NCBI GenBank assembly: GCA_918026815.1
Contig: CAKJVC010000058.1
Coordinates: forward strand, 186,001-250,000
DNA length: 64,000 nucleotides
Source: Chalara sp. BL73
Lineage: Eukaryota; Ascomycota; Leotiomycetes; Helotiales
Direction of reading: 5' to 3'
The notes under the pieces are model-generated. The model was not told the DNA's origin, did not search any database, and saw nothing but the letters and a program-made list of their open reading frames with translations. Position numbers and translations under genes: made by a program. This document shows positions 33,572-45,818 of the stretch, piece after piece; the first letter of the stretch is position 1, and the number at the start of each line of letters is the position of its first letter.

Positions 33572-35598
33572 TTAGTCGCGTGTATAGTGGATGTCCTGCA
33601 TCCGGATATTTACACTACTCTTCGCCGTGTCAGTTGGGCTCAAAGCTCGTCTAGCAGCATTGGCCTTGAGCTCTGCACCGCTGTCGCTCCGCCTGTGGTC
33701 GTTGTTATAGTCCTCCTCCTCACCATCATACTTCATATTAATCTCATCTGCGGTTGGTTTTTCGTGCTCCCAGAACTTTCCTCCGTTACGGGCTGCGCGC
33801 ATGAACCATGGCTTCTTGCCTGCCGGTGAGAAAGTCCAGTATTCGGCGTTGTCCGCATCAGGTGGAAGGACTCGCCCACCAGTGATCAACTTCGTGATGT
33901 AGATCAGGAGGTTGATGGCAGTGTATGTGAAGAGACCGGCGATCAGACCATAAGCAATAGAGTAACTGAGAGGCATGAAGGCCAGAGTGACGAAAGCCGG
34001 GATGGCATCCCCAACATAATTCCAGTTGATTGCCGTAACCTGTCTCATCATCATGCAACCGACCAAAACCAAAGTACAACCCGTGGCCCAAGGAGGGATA
34101 CTGGCAAAAATGGGAGCCAAGAAAATCGAGAGCAAGAAGCAGAGTCCGGTGGTGATGGATGTGAGTCCAGTCTTTCCTCCCTCTGAAATACCTGCTCCGG
34201 ATTCCACGAAAGCGGTGGCTGGGGACAGGCCAAAAAGCGAACCGATGGAGATAGTGAAAGCGTCGCAACAGTAGGCAATGGTGGAGCGGGGGAAGTCTCC
34301 TGTCTCTGGGTTCACAACTCCAGAGAATCGAGCCATACTGTATAGAGTCGCGGTCGCATCAATGATATCAACATAGAGTAAAGTAAACAGAGCGAGAACA
34401 AATTGAGACGCAGGTGCGGAGGACACATTCCAATCTTGAACAGACAGAATACTGCTGATTGGGTGGAAGGCGACAACCTTTTTGAAGAAGGCGAATCTCG
34501 AATCTCCAGTCTCTGTTGATGGGAAGTAGGTAAAATCAGTGTTGCGCCTGTTTATGATTAGCTAATTAATCAATTTCTGTCGGATCGAATACAACTTACG
34601 GCCATGAGATGATTGACACGACAACAATTCCGGTGATAATAGCCAACTTCACACGGTAAGCCATGAGATAAGCAGTCAATACGCCTCCACACATAACTCC
34701 AATCCAAAGCTGAGGGTTCGTCATCTTGTGGCTTGTACATTCTCCTGTTGTAGCATCGAAATACTTGTCAGGACAGCCCCCAAGTGCTATTGGCGTAGAG
34801 GCTCCACCGGCGTTAATGGCACCGATTCCTGCTGATCTTGAAAGCCCAACCACCGTGAGGAACAAGCCGATACCAGCACCACTTGCAACTTTCATGGAAG
34901 CAGGGATCAATTTTACTAGCCACTGTCGCATGCCAATGATCGAGAGAACAAAGAAGACGATGCCTTCGAGGAAGACACAAGTTAGAGCCAGGGGATATGG
35001 GACAGGTCCGGTTCCGTGGAAACCAACAACTTGGTAGGTGAAGTAAGCGTTCATGCCCATTCCTGGAGCAACGGCGACCGGTAGATTAGAGAAAAGACTG
35101 CGACGCGTTAGTTCAGACACTTGTGACTGGGACTGCGAAAGCATACCCCATGAGGCATGATCCGATACCAGCAATTGCGGCTGTAGCGGTGATTAGATCA
35201 CGATTCAGATTTAGCAGACATGATTTGTAGGCGTCATCAGTTGCGCAGGTAGGATCCTCAGTGCTTGTACACTTGCACATTCCACCCGTGTCAGTCAAAA
35301 TCGCAGCATTGACTGATATAATGTAAGCCATGGTACAGAAGGTCGTGATACCAGCTCGAATTTCGGTGAAGAACAACGCATTTTTTATTTCCCTTTCCTG
35401 TTCCACCGTGAGCTACCACTTTTAGAGAGCCATCTCAGTAGGAATCCATACATGTCCACATCCGTGAAGACGGAAGATTCGTCCAAAGGTCGAGCGAGAG
35501 ATCCGGTAATCAGCATTTGCTACCCAATCCCTCCACGGTTGCATAGAGAATTTCCCATACTTGGGAGGCTGGTCAGCCAGGATAGTAGTTGTTGTCAT
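33572..35598 (-). CDS. AzgA-type purine (hypoxanthine/adenine/guanine) permease
   Basis: Exons (minus) 35598-35452, 35397-35147, 35097-34600 and 34547-33572, introns 54, 49 and 52 nt, give 623 residues. The sequence follows the AzgA/NCS2-like layout: RISRSTFGRIFRLHGCGH, then FTEIRAGITTFCTMAYIISVN (TM1), the signature NLPVAVAPGMGMNAYFTY, VFLEGIVFFVLSIIGMRQWL and DIIDATATLYSMARFSG. About a dozen hydrophobic segments are present. The insert with four cysteines after TM1 (CKCTSTEDPTC...C) is usual in fungal members. It should import purine bases by proton symport at the plasma membrane. The tail after residue 560 is charged and probably cytosolic. The short first exon was placed because it joins GCGH to EREIKNALFF in phase 0; the start ATG is the first in that exon. 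Confidence 0.92.
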
Positions 35599-38123
35599 AG
35601 TGAATCAAGTTGCTGCCAGTGGCAGTTCTCCCAGGCAACTTGGCCTACTTGAAAAACGAAGAAATACGAATGAATGAATGAATGAATGAAAGTGCCCGGT
35701 TCACCCTCGAAAGAGAAAGTTCCAGCGCCTTAGGAAGATAAAGAGCGATTATGGCTCAGTAGATCATTAAGTTAAATGGGAGAGAGCCCACACGGGCAGG
35801 TCTTGAAAGTGCTTCCATGGTGCTTCCTTGGCTTCTTTCGCCCCTCCCTGCTGGCTGGGCCAATCTCCAAGAGAGCACTCCGAGGTCGTCACATACAACA
35901 TCGCTTCGCAAATTTACCATGACTCCTATTCAGGACGCCGGACCGAAAGCATAAACCCTCCCCGGACACACCCCTGTGCCCCCCCAGAGCCCATGCCACA
36001 TGGAAAATCATACGCTTCCAATGCTTCCATACCGGAGAAATATGCACTCCTACCCCCTGCCAGAAGTTTAAACCGCCACCTTACAACGTCTGGTATGGTC
36101 AGGGATGTTGCAAGAAATCACATCTGGGAATAAATCCGTAATCTCACGAAAAATGGGACTTTTTGTTCGCTTTAAAAATCCCACTTTATTGATGCTTAGA
36201 TGGACCAGGGACCGGAATGTGATAGAGAAAAGGGGGAACAATGGAGACCCCTGATCGGCAATAGCAACACCGACAAAAGACAAAATGGTCCATATGATCT
36301 ACCGATAGCAATTTTCATCGAGATCGAGGATTATTTGCACATGGATGTGATGGCGTGTTTTTGCGTTACAACGTCGCATTGTGAACCTTGAATATGATTT
36401 CGTGTTGTTCGCTTGGGTTATGCTTGCGAAGGCATTAGCAACTGCATGATTACGAGCCGAGTGGCCATGGTATGCCCCCTGATAGTATGATTCCGCAGCG
36501 AGAAAGGCTTGGTCTACGGGACAGAGTTGGGGTTTTTCTAGATCAGCCACTCTCTTCATCCTTCAACGGTCGTGTCCTGACTTTTGCTTTCGGCTTGACT
36601 CGTCGTTAGGAATCGCTAACCTAACCCGATTAAGCGACCACGTACAATAAAGGATTTTCCTGGTAGGAGAGAAGTGGATTCGTTCGGCTATGGTGGTCGC
36701 CCCTTTTTTAAAAGAGTTAAGGTTCTGAAGCTAAGCATCCGTACCTTTTGATCAGTGTTTTGGCTTCCATTTGATACAATTGGACAATCTATAAACTGCA
36801 TATTTGGAGAATCATACGTAGAGGTCAACAAAGTCAAAAATAGGTGTGACTGGGTGTGACTTGGTGTGGTGACCACATATCTGAAACATCATTGTCTTGC
36901 TGGATCTCACTGATACCTTCCTTTCGAGTTTCAAACAAGTCCTCCTGGTGATCTGGGCTAAAGTCCAAAGCCAATAGAGTGGGCCGAGGCTAAATGTGAC
37001 GCCCAGAGAAAAAGAGATGCAAGTTCAGGGTCCTCTGGCTCCTTGGAAGCATCTACTACGGCGAATCTCCCCTGTACAGTAGGGCTGCTTCAGCGCGAAT
37101 GCCTCCGCACTAAGTACGAATTCTGCACCACCCACTCCCTGCCGTCTTGGAGTCTTGAGAACAAGGTTGCTGGAATCGAAGGAATAGTCGAAACCAATCT
37201 TTTGACCGTTAGCTAGTCAATTATGCGCAGGCAATCTTCTGGCTCAATCAAGCAATCTCACTCTCTAACGGAGATTTATAGAATGAATGGCAAGAAAGAG
37301 ACCTGATTCTTTAATCAAAGAGTATCGGAAATTTGCTGAGCAGTAAATGAATGATTACTATATTGAACACGCAGCCGCAGCACATTCGTCGCCTTTTGGT
37401 TGAGTTTCCGATTCCGCAGTAGGACTACATGTTGCAAGCGTCGACTGGCCATAATCTGGTATCCCAGTTTCACGTCCAATGTACCGCGTGGGAAAAATTC
37501 TCGTAAGATGTTTCCTCGCAGCAATAGCAACTGCAAGCGAATCACAGAACCGCATCGTTGGATTGGAGAGCCTGAAAAGGCAGCTAAGATTTGGCTCATC
37601 CCAGCCGTTCAAAGGGAAATGCCTCCACTTAATTCCCTGATGCTTACCCCGCTAAGGTACCTGCACGCCTCTAGTAATAGAAGCCAATTGAACCCAAAGA
37701 GGTGTCTCACGCGAAAAAAAGCCACCGGTGATACTACATGGCTGGTCCATCGTTATCGGTCAAAATATATTTTCAATATCGGACCTGACGCTTGGCATAT
37801 GGTCCCACCACATTATTGCTCCCACACATGCGTAGCTTTGCCTTGATCAATCTTCATAGTCTCCATTTTCTTGAACACCTAGAATGCGCAGGGGTTGTGA
37901 GGGACCCACTTTCCTCCATCCATACTCCATAGCTCCCATATTCCGATCGTCCTTTTGATCTGGAGTCGATTCAGTCAAGATCTACGGATCTGTCCTTCTC
38001 TATCTTACATCATTGAACTTACCGACTCCTTTTGCTGTGTAGTTTTCTGAGGTGATATTCTACCGCCAGGGCCCTTTAAACTTTAAATCAACATAAGTCA
38101 CTTCCGAACAGAGGTACGCAACG
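35599..38123. other. 2.5-kb gene-free region
   Basis: No gene is seen. Open frames of up to 148 codons occur (37400-37846, plus) but overlap equally long frames on the other strand and lack features. The left end is the permease promoter and contains a tetranucleotide microsatellite. Confidence 0.5.
35668..35690. repeat. (GAAT)n microsatellite
   Basis: Five direct copies of GAAT plus GAA lie about 70 bases upstream of the permease start codon, inside its promoter or leader. Length polymorphism between strains is likely. Confidence 0.8.
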
Positions 38124-40005
38124 ATGTTTGATGTAGCATGGACGGATCCGGCCAGCGAAACAGTAGGACAACGAAGAAGACGGAAGGAGCGTGAAGGGGG
38201 GGGATCTGACCGGCGAGGTTCAATTAAAACAACAAGCTCGAGCGCATCTTCACAAACGAATAGTACATCGAGAACCAATAAACCATCTTCGGGTTGGGGA
38301 TTATTTGGAGGCAAGAAATCATCCAGTAAACCAAAACTAGAGAACAATGGAGCGCGCCCGAAAACACCCAGCGACTTTATGTCCGGTGCTATGTCTTCAT
38401 TGTCCATTTCGACCAAGGAGTCCGATAATTCGAAAGAAGACCTGGCGATGAGCAGGAAGCTCGAACTTGAGCGGGAACGAAAAGAGCGAGAACGAGAAGA
38501 ACGAGAAGAACGAGATCGCCTAGAACGAGAGTATCATGAATCTGTTCAATCCCCCCCAACCCCTGGTAAGCTTAGAGTGTTCAAACTAAATCATAGAACT
38601 AACACATGGTAGTCGAATCCGTGTTCTCTTTACCAACACATCGATCAACAAAGACCGAGTCAACTTTTGGCGGATCAATTTCTGATATGGCGCCTTCAAA
38701 GTATTATTATGGCCGATCCCCGCCGTCGTCACATCCTACGCCTTATGAGCATGATATTTATGCCCCATCTGAAAGATCTACCTTTTACGATGATCCCAAT
38801 GCATCTCGTAGGGACGATGACTCCATATATGCTATCAATCCAAGGTAATTTGTTAAACAAAACAGTATTTGATGCTTGGAATATATTGACACCCCACTAG
38901 TCACCAGTTTCCAAGGGCTCCAAGCAGTGCATCTAAGAGTCACCCCAGCAGTTCCCGACGTCCTGCTCGGCAAATTTCAAAACCACCACCACCTATCAAT
39001 AGACCACTTCCTGAACCACCGCGGCCTGAAAACTCCGCAATTCGACTTCGAGTGCGACGTATGGAAGCCGCAAGCTCCAAGATTATTCTACAGCGATTAG
39101 TAGAGGAATGGGACGACGATGAGGACGAGGCGATCTATAACGAGCTAGAATTTGAGAAGCAGTTATGGATGCTCGTTGGTTTACGATACCTGCGAAAGAG
39201 AGCGGATTCTCGGTCGCAAGGCAGGTTGAATGGGCCGCTAGAGCCATGCAAAGTACTCTCCCTATATGAGAACCATGCATGTGCAAATACTCTCTCCACC
39301 ATGTATCCCATCGGATCAAAAACTCACCATCTGTCTTCGAACCCACCTTCAACCATCGAGCAGACCTCGCATTTACACACCTTGATCGTCACAACGCCCA
39401 CTACAAGTCTACCTTACGCGGCTTCCACTTTCAGCGCCATTACCTCCCTTCGCCTACCAATGCTCCTCCCAGCATCCTCTATCCCGAATATCCTTCAGGA
39501 ATGTAACCGGATTCTTACCCCAACCGGAACCCTTCAGCTTACCATCGTGGATCCGCTTCCCGACACCAAGTCTATGGGACCGAAAATGCGCGCTTGGCTG
39601 GAAGATCACCTACTTTTGAAACTCGAGACACTCTTCCGCTGCCTCAAACCCGCCAAGCTAATGCCCATCTGGCTCGAAGACGCCGGTTTTGTGACTTCTG
39701 CCCCGGCGCAGCCTCATGGGACAGTACGCATCACAGAATCGAGCACCCAGGCGACACCTATACGGACAGGATTCGCGTTCCGCGCCATCGGGAAAGGGGA
39801 AGGTGGGTACCGCGGATCGAGCAAAGACAAGGACGAGACCGACATGCTTGCCTCCACTGTTGGCAGAATGCTATGGAAGGAGATTTATGGGCCATTTGTG
39901 GTGGGAAAGAGCTGGTGGTGGGAAGATGAGGAAATTGTGGATGAGTGTTATACCATGGGAACAAAATGGGAGGTCATGATTATTGAGGCCGCGAAGAAGG
40001 CTTGA
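38124..40005 (+). CDS. Methyltransferase-like protein with charged coiled-coil N-terminus
   Basis: Exons 38124-38565, 38613-38844 and 38901-40005, introns 47 and 56 nt, give 592 residues. The first 260 residues are low-complexity: Ser/Thr/Lys-rich, then an Arg/Glu coiled coil at about 112-138 (LELERERKEREREEREERDR), then Pro-rich. From about residue 275, VRRMEAASSKIILQRLVEEW and EFEKQLWMLVGLRYL begin the folded part. Later SLRLPMLLPASSIPNILQEC, NRILTPTGTLQLTIVDPLPD and MRAWLEDHLLLKLETLF resemble the C-terminal half of class I SAM methyltransferases (ECxRVLxPGG-type turn). The glycine-rich SAM-binding motif I is not obvious, so activity is doubtful. Substrate unknown. The branch point AACTAACAC and in-phase joins support the exon structure. 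Confidence 0.7.
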
Positions 40006-42556
40006 ATGCCAAAGGAAGGCTAAGATCTGTGCGAATACTGTTGGATTGGAGCAGATATATTTCTATGTTTTTACGTGGCGTTGGATTAGATGAGAACCAT
40101 GACCACCACAGGTGTGGAAGTTGGAAGGATACCTTTTGGTTGATTGCAGGATACGCCAAGATGAAGCTCAAAAATTTAATCTAGAGAGACATGTCTGTCA
40201 CACTAATCTACTCTAATATTTCATTATCATCACCAGCATGTAGAAGGCAACCCCGAGAACTCCCAAATAGATTCTTGTCGTCTCTTAGAAGTTGCTCCTG
40301 CTCCTCCAACTGCCGTACTTCAATCCGATCAGTGGTTCCCAGAACTCCACAAAGTAACGTTGTTACCTAACCAACCTAGATTTCCCATGCCCAAATTTCA
40401 AGGGGATTTCAACTCTCTCATCACATCGCCGGGGGGTTATGCGTAATGCCCCCCAGGATTCCCAAGGATCTGGAGCCGTAACAGTTGCAACCCTCCCTTC
40501 TCCATCTCCGGAAATCCTCAGAGCGGAGCGCTGCAAGGCTATGCCTGCCGGTAAAATATTTGCTATAGTTGAGGACTTAAGTATATCAGGAACGATAAGT
40601 CCTAGGAAGCACAGGGATGACAGGGGGGGATAGGGTTTAGCGGAGTAGTTGTGCTAGCCCTTTATTTTAACTCTACTGGAAAACGCCAGTGCTTTCCGGG
40701 GCGGATTGTACGAGGCATGCCCCTCCATATCTCAGTTAGGGTTGAGTAGCGCGTCGCGGTATCATGCGTTGCTGGGCGAGGTGGACGTTGGTGTGACGCG
40801 TTGCAGGAAATAATGTGATATGGCATGAATACCCCTAAAATTGATAGTGGTAAATCTGATAAGGTGCGGTATTATTAGTCCATGCTTTGATATTACTTCT
40901 CCAGATAAGGCGAGGGCCGTTCAGTGGCGCTCGCTTAGTTCAGGAGAGCCGCGATGGAAAAGATCCAAGCCGAGGATGTTCAGGTACAGTACAGGTTTCG
41001 CATGAGTTGCGCGGCATTCGGATCTGATAGCCCCCGTCGAGTCTGGGTGCGACAAAATATAATTTCAGTCCTAAATTTCCACCTCTGACGAATGCTGTTC
41101 ATTCACAAAAGTATCATGTTGGCTTGCTATCCCCGGCTTGGGCAGCATCGGTCTGATGGAAAAATAGATGGATTCAAAAAGCATGGGAGAAACCCGGTAC
41201 GTAAGCTTACATCAAACATTTGAATCGAGCTTGAAACATCTCAAGTTGAGGCTATACCACATTTCAGGGCAAAGACCGGTTGTTCTTGTTCGGCAGAGTT
41301 CTAGACGTAGAGCCTCAAGAAAGTAACGTGTCACGCTAACGAACTCAATGTCCAACCATATGAAGCACAGATAACAGTGGATATTGTCCGTGCCTACATC
41401 CGCCTCAAGCTCGGTCTGCACCGGTCCGCAAGCTTCACTTCATGCCAAGGTGGCGAAGGCTCACTCAGGCATGTTAGGCGCCCTCATCTTCATCTCCGCT
41501 CCGCCGATGCAACTCCGCTTGAGAAAATGGCTCGGCAGTGACTGACTAATCGGAATTTTGCCTCAATACCTCACTAGCGGACCTCCAAGACTACATTTGC
41601 ACTTACAACTACCCCGAGTTGGTTTTCCAAGGCACTTAACTGTACGAGTGCCTGTGGGAAGCTCGATTTCAAGCTCATGAAGTCGGGAATGGCGCATACG
41701 CGTAATGAGCGACAAGGGCTGCTAGTTTCGATGAGGTAAGAGGCTCAGTCGGACAAAAAAGCTATCGTCAAACCAATAAAATATGTAGGGGTATCGATTT
41801 GTGACAAGGGAGGGTTCAGGGACGACAACTGAAGCAACAGGATTTCCGCCTCTTTATTTTCCGATACGTAGAAAAGTTTCATCGGCAATTCAGATCCTGG
41901 ATGGCCGGACGAACCTGAACATCGACTTCGGGGCCGCCACAAACCAAGTTATTCTTGCGAAAACACGTGGGGGTTGTAGAATAAACACAGCAATGTGTAC
42001 CGGAGCTAAAGACCTCTGTTACAGTGTCCGTATTTGTTGACAATTTTCTGAGCATAGTGCCAACCTTTGCATCAAGAAAACTGTCCTCTTGTTAGCTAAT
42101 AACGCTGTAGCCTACTGTAGATCCAGGGCACATCGTCTTGGCTTCTTGATCGTCTCGTTTGCCGGGCAATACCACTCGAAACTCGAACGTGGCTTAATGT
42201 TTCCGAGTTCCTCAGTGCATCAAGATCCAGCCAGTTACGACTTTGGATTGGCTCTACAAGCTTCCAGCACTGAGTCAAGCACTCTGTTAAACAGAATAGA
42301 CGGACACTCGGCTTCCGCTCGGGATGAACATGAGAGTCATAAATCAATGCTTTAACCTATAGTTATCAAATCTTTAGCATTGAGCACGAGTAGAAAGTGA
42401 AACATTCATGCTACATCACCACGAGTGCCTGCTATACCGCCTCATCTTTTCTCCTCTCCTTTTCTCGATGTACCCCCAGAACCTCAATAGAGTCCCATAA
42501 CTACATGCGAGCTTTTCAACCTAAAAGCTAAGCAATCTACACTTACCGAAACTTAA
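40006..42556. other. 2.5-kb gene-free region
   Basis: No gene is seen. Only short open frames on both strands, no repeats or transposon motifs that I can recognise. Confidence 0.5.
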
Positions 42557-42973
42557 CTACGTAACTCCCAAATACGCAGACACCATGCCACTAGCCATTG
42601 GCATAAAATGATTTGGTGTTGCCGCATGCATTGGATCATATTCAACCGCCACTCGTACACCCTCATCGATTGATTTCGCTTTCAGAAACACTCTCTCGAG
42701 TACCAATGCAATGACGGAGGATGTGTAAGCTGCAGACACCAGTGCCAGTTGTACAAATCGCATCCAGCGACGAACGAGCGGAGATTCGGCGGAGAGGTGG
42801 CAGGTGGCTGAAGAGGCGCGGCGGTTAGTGAAGATGATGTTTGAGGTTTGAGAAGAGATGGGAGGGTAGATTCTGAATGTGGGTGTTGCAGTTATACGTG
42901 AGCTGTTTGGGAGGGATGTGAAATCTGGAAGCGAAAGAGATGTCGAAGAAAGCCGAAAGAAAGGGGATAACAA
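42557..42973 (-). CDS. Possible small protein, mitochondrial-type N-terminus (uncertain)
   Basis: An open minus-strand frame of 138 codons has a Ser/Thr/Arg-rich, acid-poor first half (SRITATPTFRIYPPI, TNRRASSATCHLS), like a mitochondrial presequence. A hydrophobic segment follows, FVQLALVSAAYTSSVIALVL, and a short tail ending SGMVSAYLGVT. The frame opens at a TTG with an in-frame stop a few codons upstream. The first ATG is at 42763, after the presequence-like part, so either an upstream exon supplies the start or only the last 69 residues are made. An ATG at 43031 in another frame could belong to such an exon, but I find no good join. Family not recognised. Confidence 0.3.
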   Translation of the reverse strand: MLSPFFRLSSTSLSLPDFTSLPNSSRITATPTFRIYPPISSQTSNIIFTNRRASSATCHLSAESPLVRRWMRFVQLALVSAAYTSSVIALVLERVFLKAKSIDEGVRVAVEYDPMHAATPNHFMPMASGMVSAYLGVT

Positions 42974-43130
42974 GCTTTGTGAACTCTTTTGTGTCTAGGA
43001 CCAGCTTTCTCGCTCCCGTCTGGGAGACCATTCATTAATTGAAGTTAAGCGAAGATGGACCCAGTACGAACCCAGGATATCAACGCGCTTTCATTATACG
43101 TGAGTATCTAGTTTACACTCTAATATGCCC

Positions 43131-43160
43131 ATGACCCATAATCCGTGACCCATAATCCAT
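43131..43160. repeat. Short tandem repeat, 14-bp unit
   Basis: Two direct copies of TGACCCATAATCC plus one variable base lie between the small minus-strand frame and the 3' end of the DUF3433 gene. Confidence 0.7.
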
Positions 43161-43239
43161 AAAAGTTTCGTTGTTCATAATACCATGAACCCATCAAAAA
43201 CACCCGCTAAATTGCAATGTCAAAAAAGCAAGTGCAAAT

Positions 43240-45818
43240 TCAATTCAAGATCATTAGATCGTTTCCTCTCCGATCAATCCTGTCGACCATCCATCCTTCC
43301 TTCCCATCCCTACCCCGACAGAGTCCGAAGGCAAATCGCTTCGGCTGGCCGGTCGCATTGAGGCCAGTGAGTCTTGTTTGTAAGTCGGCCTTGGATCGTG
43401 GACCACTGAATGCGGCGTCAGACAAAAGTGGTGAGTTATAGAGGAAACTGAAAATTTCGGCGAGACAGGTGACTGAGTGTGGGAGATGGGCTTGGTGTCG
43501 ATTTGGGAGGAGACTGAGCAGGCCAATGAGGTAGAGGATGAGGAGGACGAGAAGGACGTAGAATGCTGGCATGGAAGGGATCATGCGTACTTCCATGCTC
43601 GGGGTCGTGAGCGGGAAGAAGAGTCCGCCTGCGAGGACTGGAAGGATAATGAAGATGAAGGACAGGAGTGATAGCAGAGCGACTCGGAGATGTTTGTGGG
43701 AGAGTGCATTGATGGTACACGCGATTGGGAGATTAGCGCTGTAGTCCAAGAGAAGCGATTTGCTGGCAGTTTGACCATCTCGATGCCAGAGCTCGCTCCA
43801 TGGCTGAAGGATCCTGACTGCCATATCTAGAGGCTGGAATAAGAGGTACAAGATCATGCCGATGAGGGACGGCACAAAGCTGTAGAGGAAATTTGATGGC
43901 GAGAATCCTTGGGTGTTGGTTTGAACCTCTACCAAAGGCAAAAAACCTTTGCGAATGGCTGTTGATGGCAGGAACGACAGAATGATCAGCGCAATGAGCA
44001 ACACAAATGCCGCAACTGCCCAGAGAATCACAAATGTATCTCGTAGGTACCATGGAATGTGGCGGAAACGGGTCCCCCTGCTGTGTAAATCTGCAGCCTT
44101 CTCAACATCATAGAACTGCACTGAAGTCGCCTTCTCCTGAATCCTCCCTTGTTGCAAAGTATATCGTCGGGTAGTAGCACCCTGCTCTCCTAAGCAATAA
44201 AAAATTGGCCCAGTTCCAGCTTTCGTAGTCCAGTATCCCAATCTGTCACTTCTGTCCATGAGTTTGTCCCTGATCTCATGTTTCGTTGCCATAATATCCG
44301 TGCCTGAGTAGTCCCTCAAAGCATTACTTCGCGGCAATAAAGTAATTAAGTCCGCAAGCGATCGCGGATCCCATATTAAGCCACTGTCATTGTAGAAGAA
44401 AAACCACCCAGTCATGAGTGTTGCAATCAAAAGCAAGATGTAGATCGCAACCAGTGTCCATGCAACTCCCTGAACAGTAGCCCATCGCCATTTGCCATCC
44501 ACAAGAATAGCGGAGAACAAACAACTTTGTAATGGTATCGTAAATATCGTAAGCCAGTAAAGGGTCGTAGCCAACGAACCCTCTCGTTGTGGCAAAAGCA
44601 TAGTTTTAGGGTATATATCCAGGTAAAGAGCATTAATTCTCCTTTCCGCATCTTTCATTGCCATCATAGCAAATGGCATTATTCTTGTCATAGCAGACAT
44701 TACGCATTGGACATATATCAATATACATGCTGCAAGAATTTGCGGCAAATACCCAAAGACGAAATAACGACCGCTATAAATTGCTCCTCGCCATTCCGTA
44801 AGGCCGTCATGAGAAGCCGAATAAACAGCGCAAAAGATCAACGCCGCGATCATCAGGGAGCATAAAAGTGATAAAGTCATTATCGAAAGGGGTTGCAGAA
44901 TCGTAGGTACAAACGTGAGGTCTGGGTATCTAGCCGCCGCAGGGACATCAATTGGTAGAAATACTTCGGAGGAAGAGGGTAGGACGTGTTGTTGTGGATG
45001 TTGTGGAAGGTTGGCTTCTGGTTCCGAGTGTAACGATAATGGCCGTGTAGCATTGTACTTGAATAGACGTCCAGAATCTGGAGAGGAGCGATGCTTCCTT
45101 GCCAAAGCAAGTTCTTCCCTGGTATGAAGCGGACGAGGTACGTATCCAAGTCCAAGGTCTGGTATAAGTCTCTCGACAGGATAGCTGTCCGAACTGTCCG
45201 TAATGCTCGGGGGGTGTGACGCCCCGATCTCTTGATCTCGGGTCAACTGATCAATAGCGAACCGTATATACGGTGTATCATCCACCGGCGTTGGGGGACT
45301 CGATTCCATGTTGGCAATATCCATTCTATCTCGTTTTGATGCCACCTCTGCGTCAGTTCTGATATTCTTCTCGTCAAACCGCACGACCAAAGGTGTATTC
45401 GAGGCATAAGTGGCTTCATTAACACCAATCGATGTTTTCGTCCTGTCAATATTCATAAGTTCGTTTCGTATAGTGTGTTCACTTCGTGGAGTGAGGTTAT
45501 TTCGTAGAGCATAATCGTTTGTTAGTTCGTGGTCGCTTCGTGGTTCATACAAATGTTCGTTATATGGTGGAGTGGGCAGGCGAGGCGGTGTTTGCCATCT
45601 TACTACCGTCGTCGGATCAGAGACAGTCGAAGTAACCGATGCTGGAAAGTCATTATCAAGTCGTACATGAACAGGTGTGACAGGAAGTTCGTCAGTGACA
45701 ACCCGTTGAATTTGAGGGCGATTATCTATTGTCGCGGTCAGGCTCAATCCACGACAACGCATCAATCGCGGGCTAACTTACGCTGCACTCGCTGCAAGTC
45801 TAAGTCTCCAAGATTCAT
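43240..45818 (-). CDS. DUF3433 multi-pass membrane protein
   Basis: Exons (minus) 45818-45782 and 45725-43240 give 840 residues. The intron is 56 nt with donor GTAAGT, branch CCTGAC and acceptor ATAG; it joins MNLGDLDLQRVQ to HNRPQIQRVVTDELPVTPV. Residues 1-270 are hydrophilic. The core has two DUF3433 copies. One contains YSGRYFVFGYLPQILAACIL and GKWRWATVQGVAWTLVAIYI followed by WDPRSLADLITLLPRSNALR. The other contains NFLYSFVPSLIGMILYLLFQ and MAVRILQPWSELW. About ten hydrophobic helices are visible. Function of the family is unknown. A further 5' exon is possible: minus-strand frame 46012-45815 starts MRDAQGFSKDPFGGWKPSHF, which looks like fungal DUF3433 N-termini, but the splice connecting it is unclear. 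Confidence 0.85.

Noticed and set aside
33858..34268. 136-codon minus-strand frame inside the permease gene
   Set aside because: Alternative frame of the last permease exon; the true frame has membrane helices and family motifs.
37400..37846. 148-codon plus-strand frame
   Set aside because: Equally long frames exist on the opposite strand, and none shows family features.
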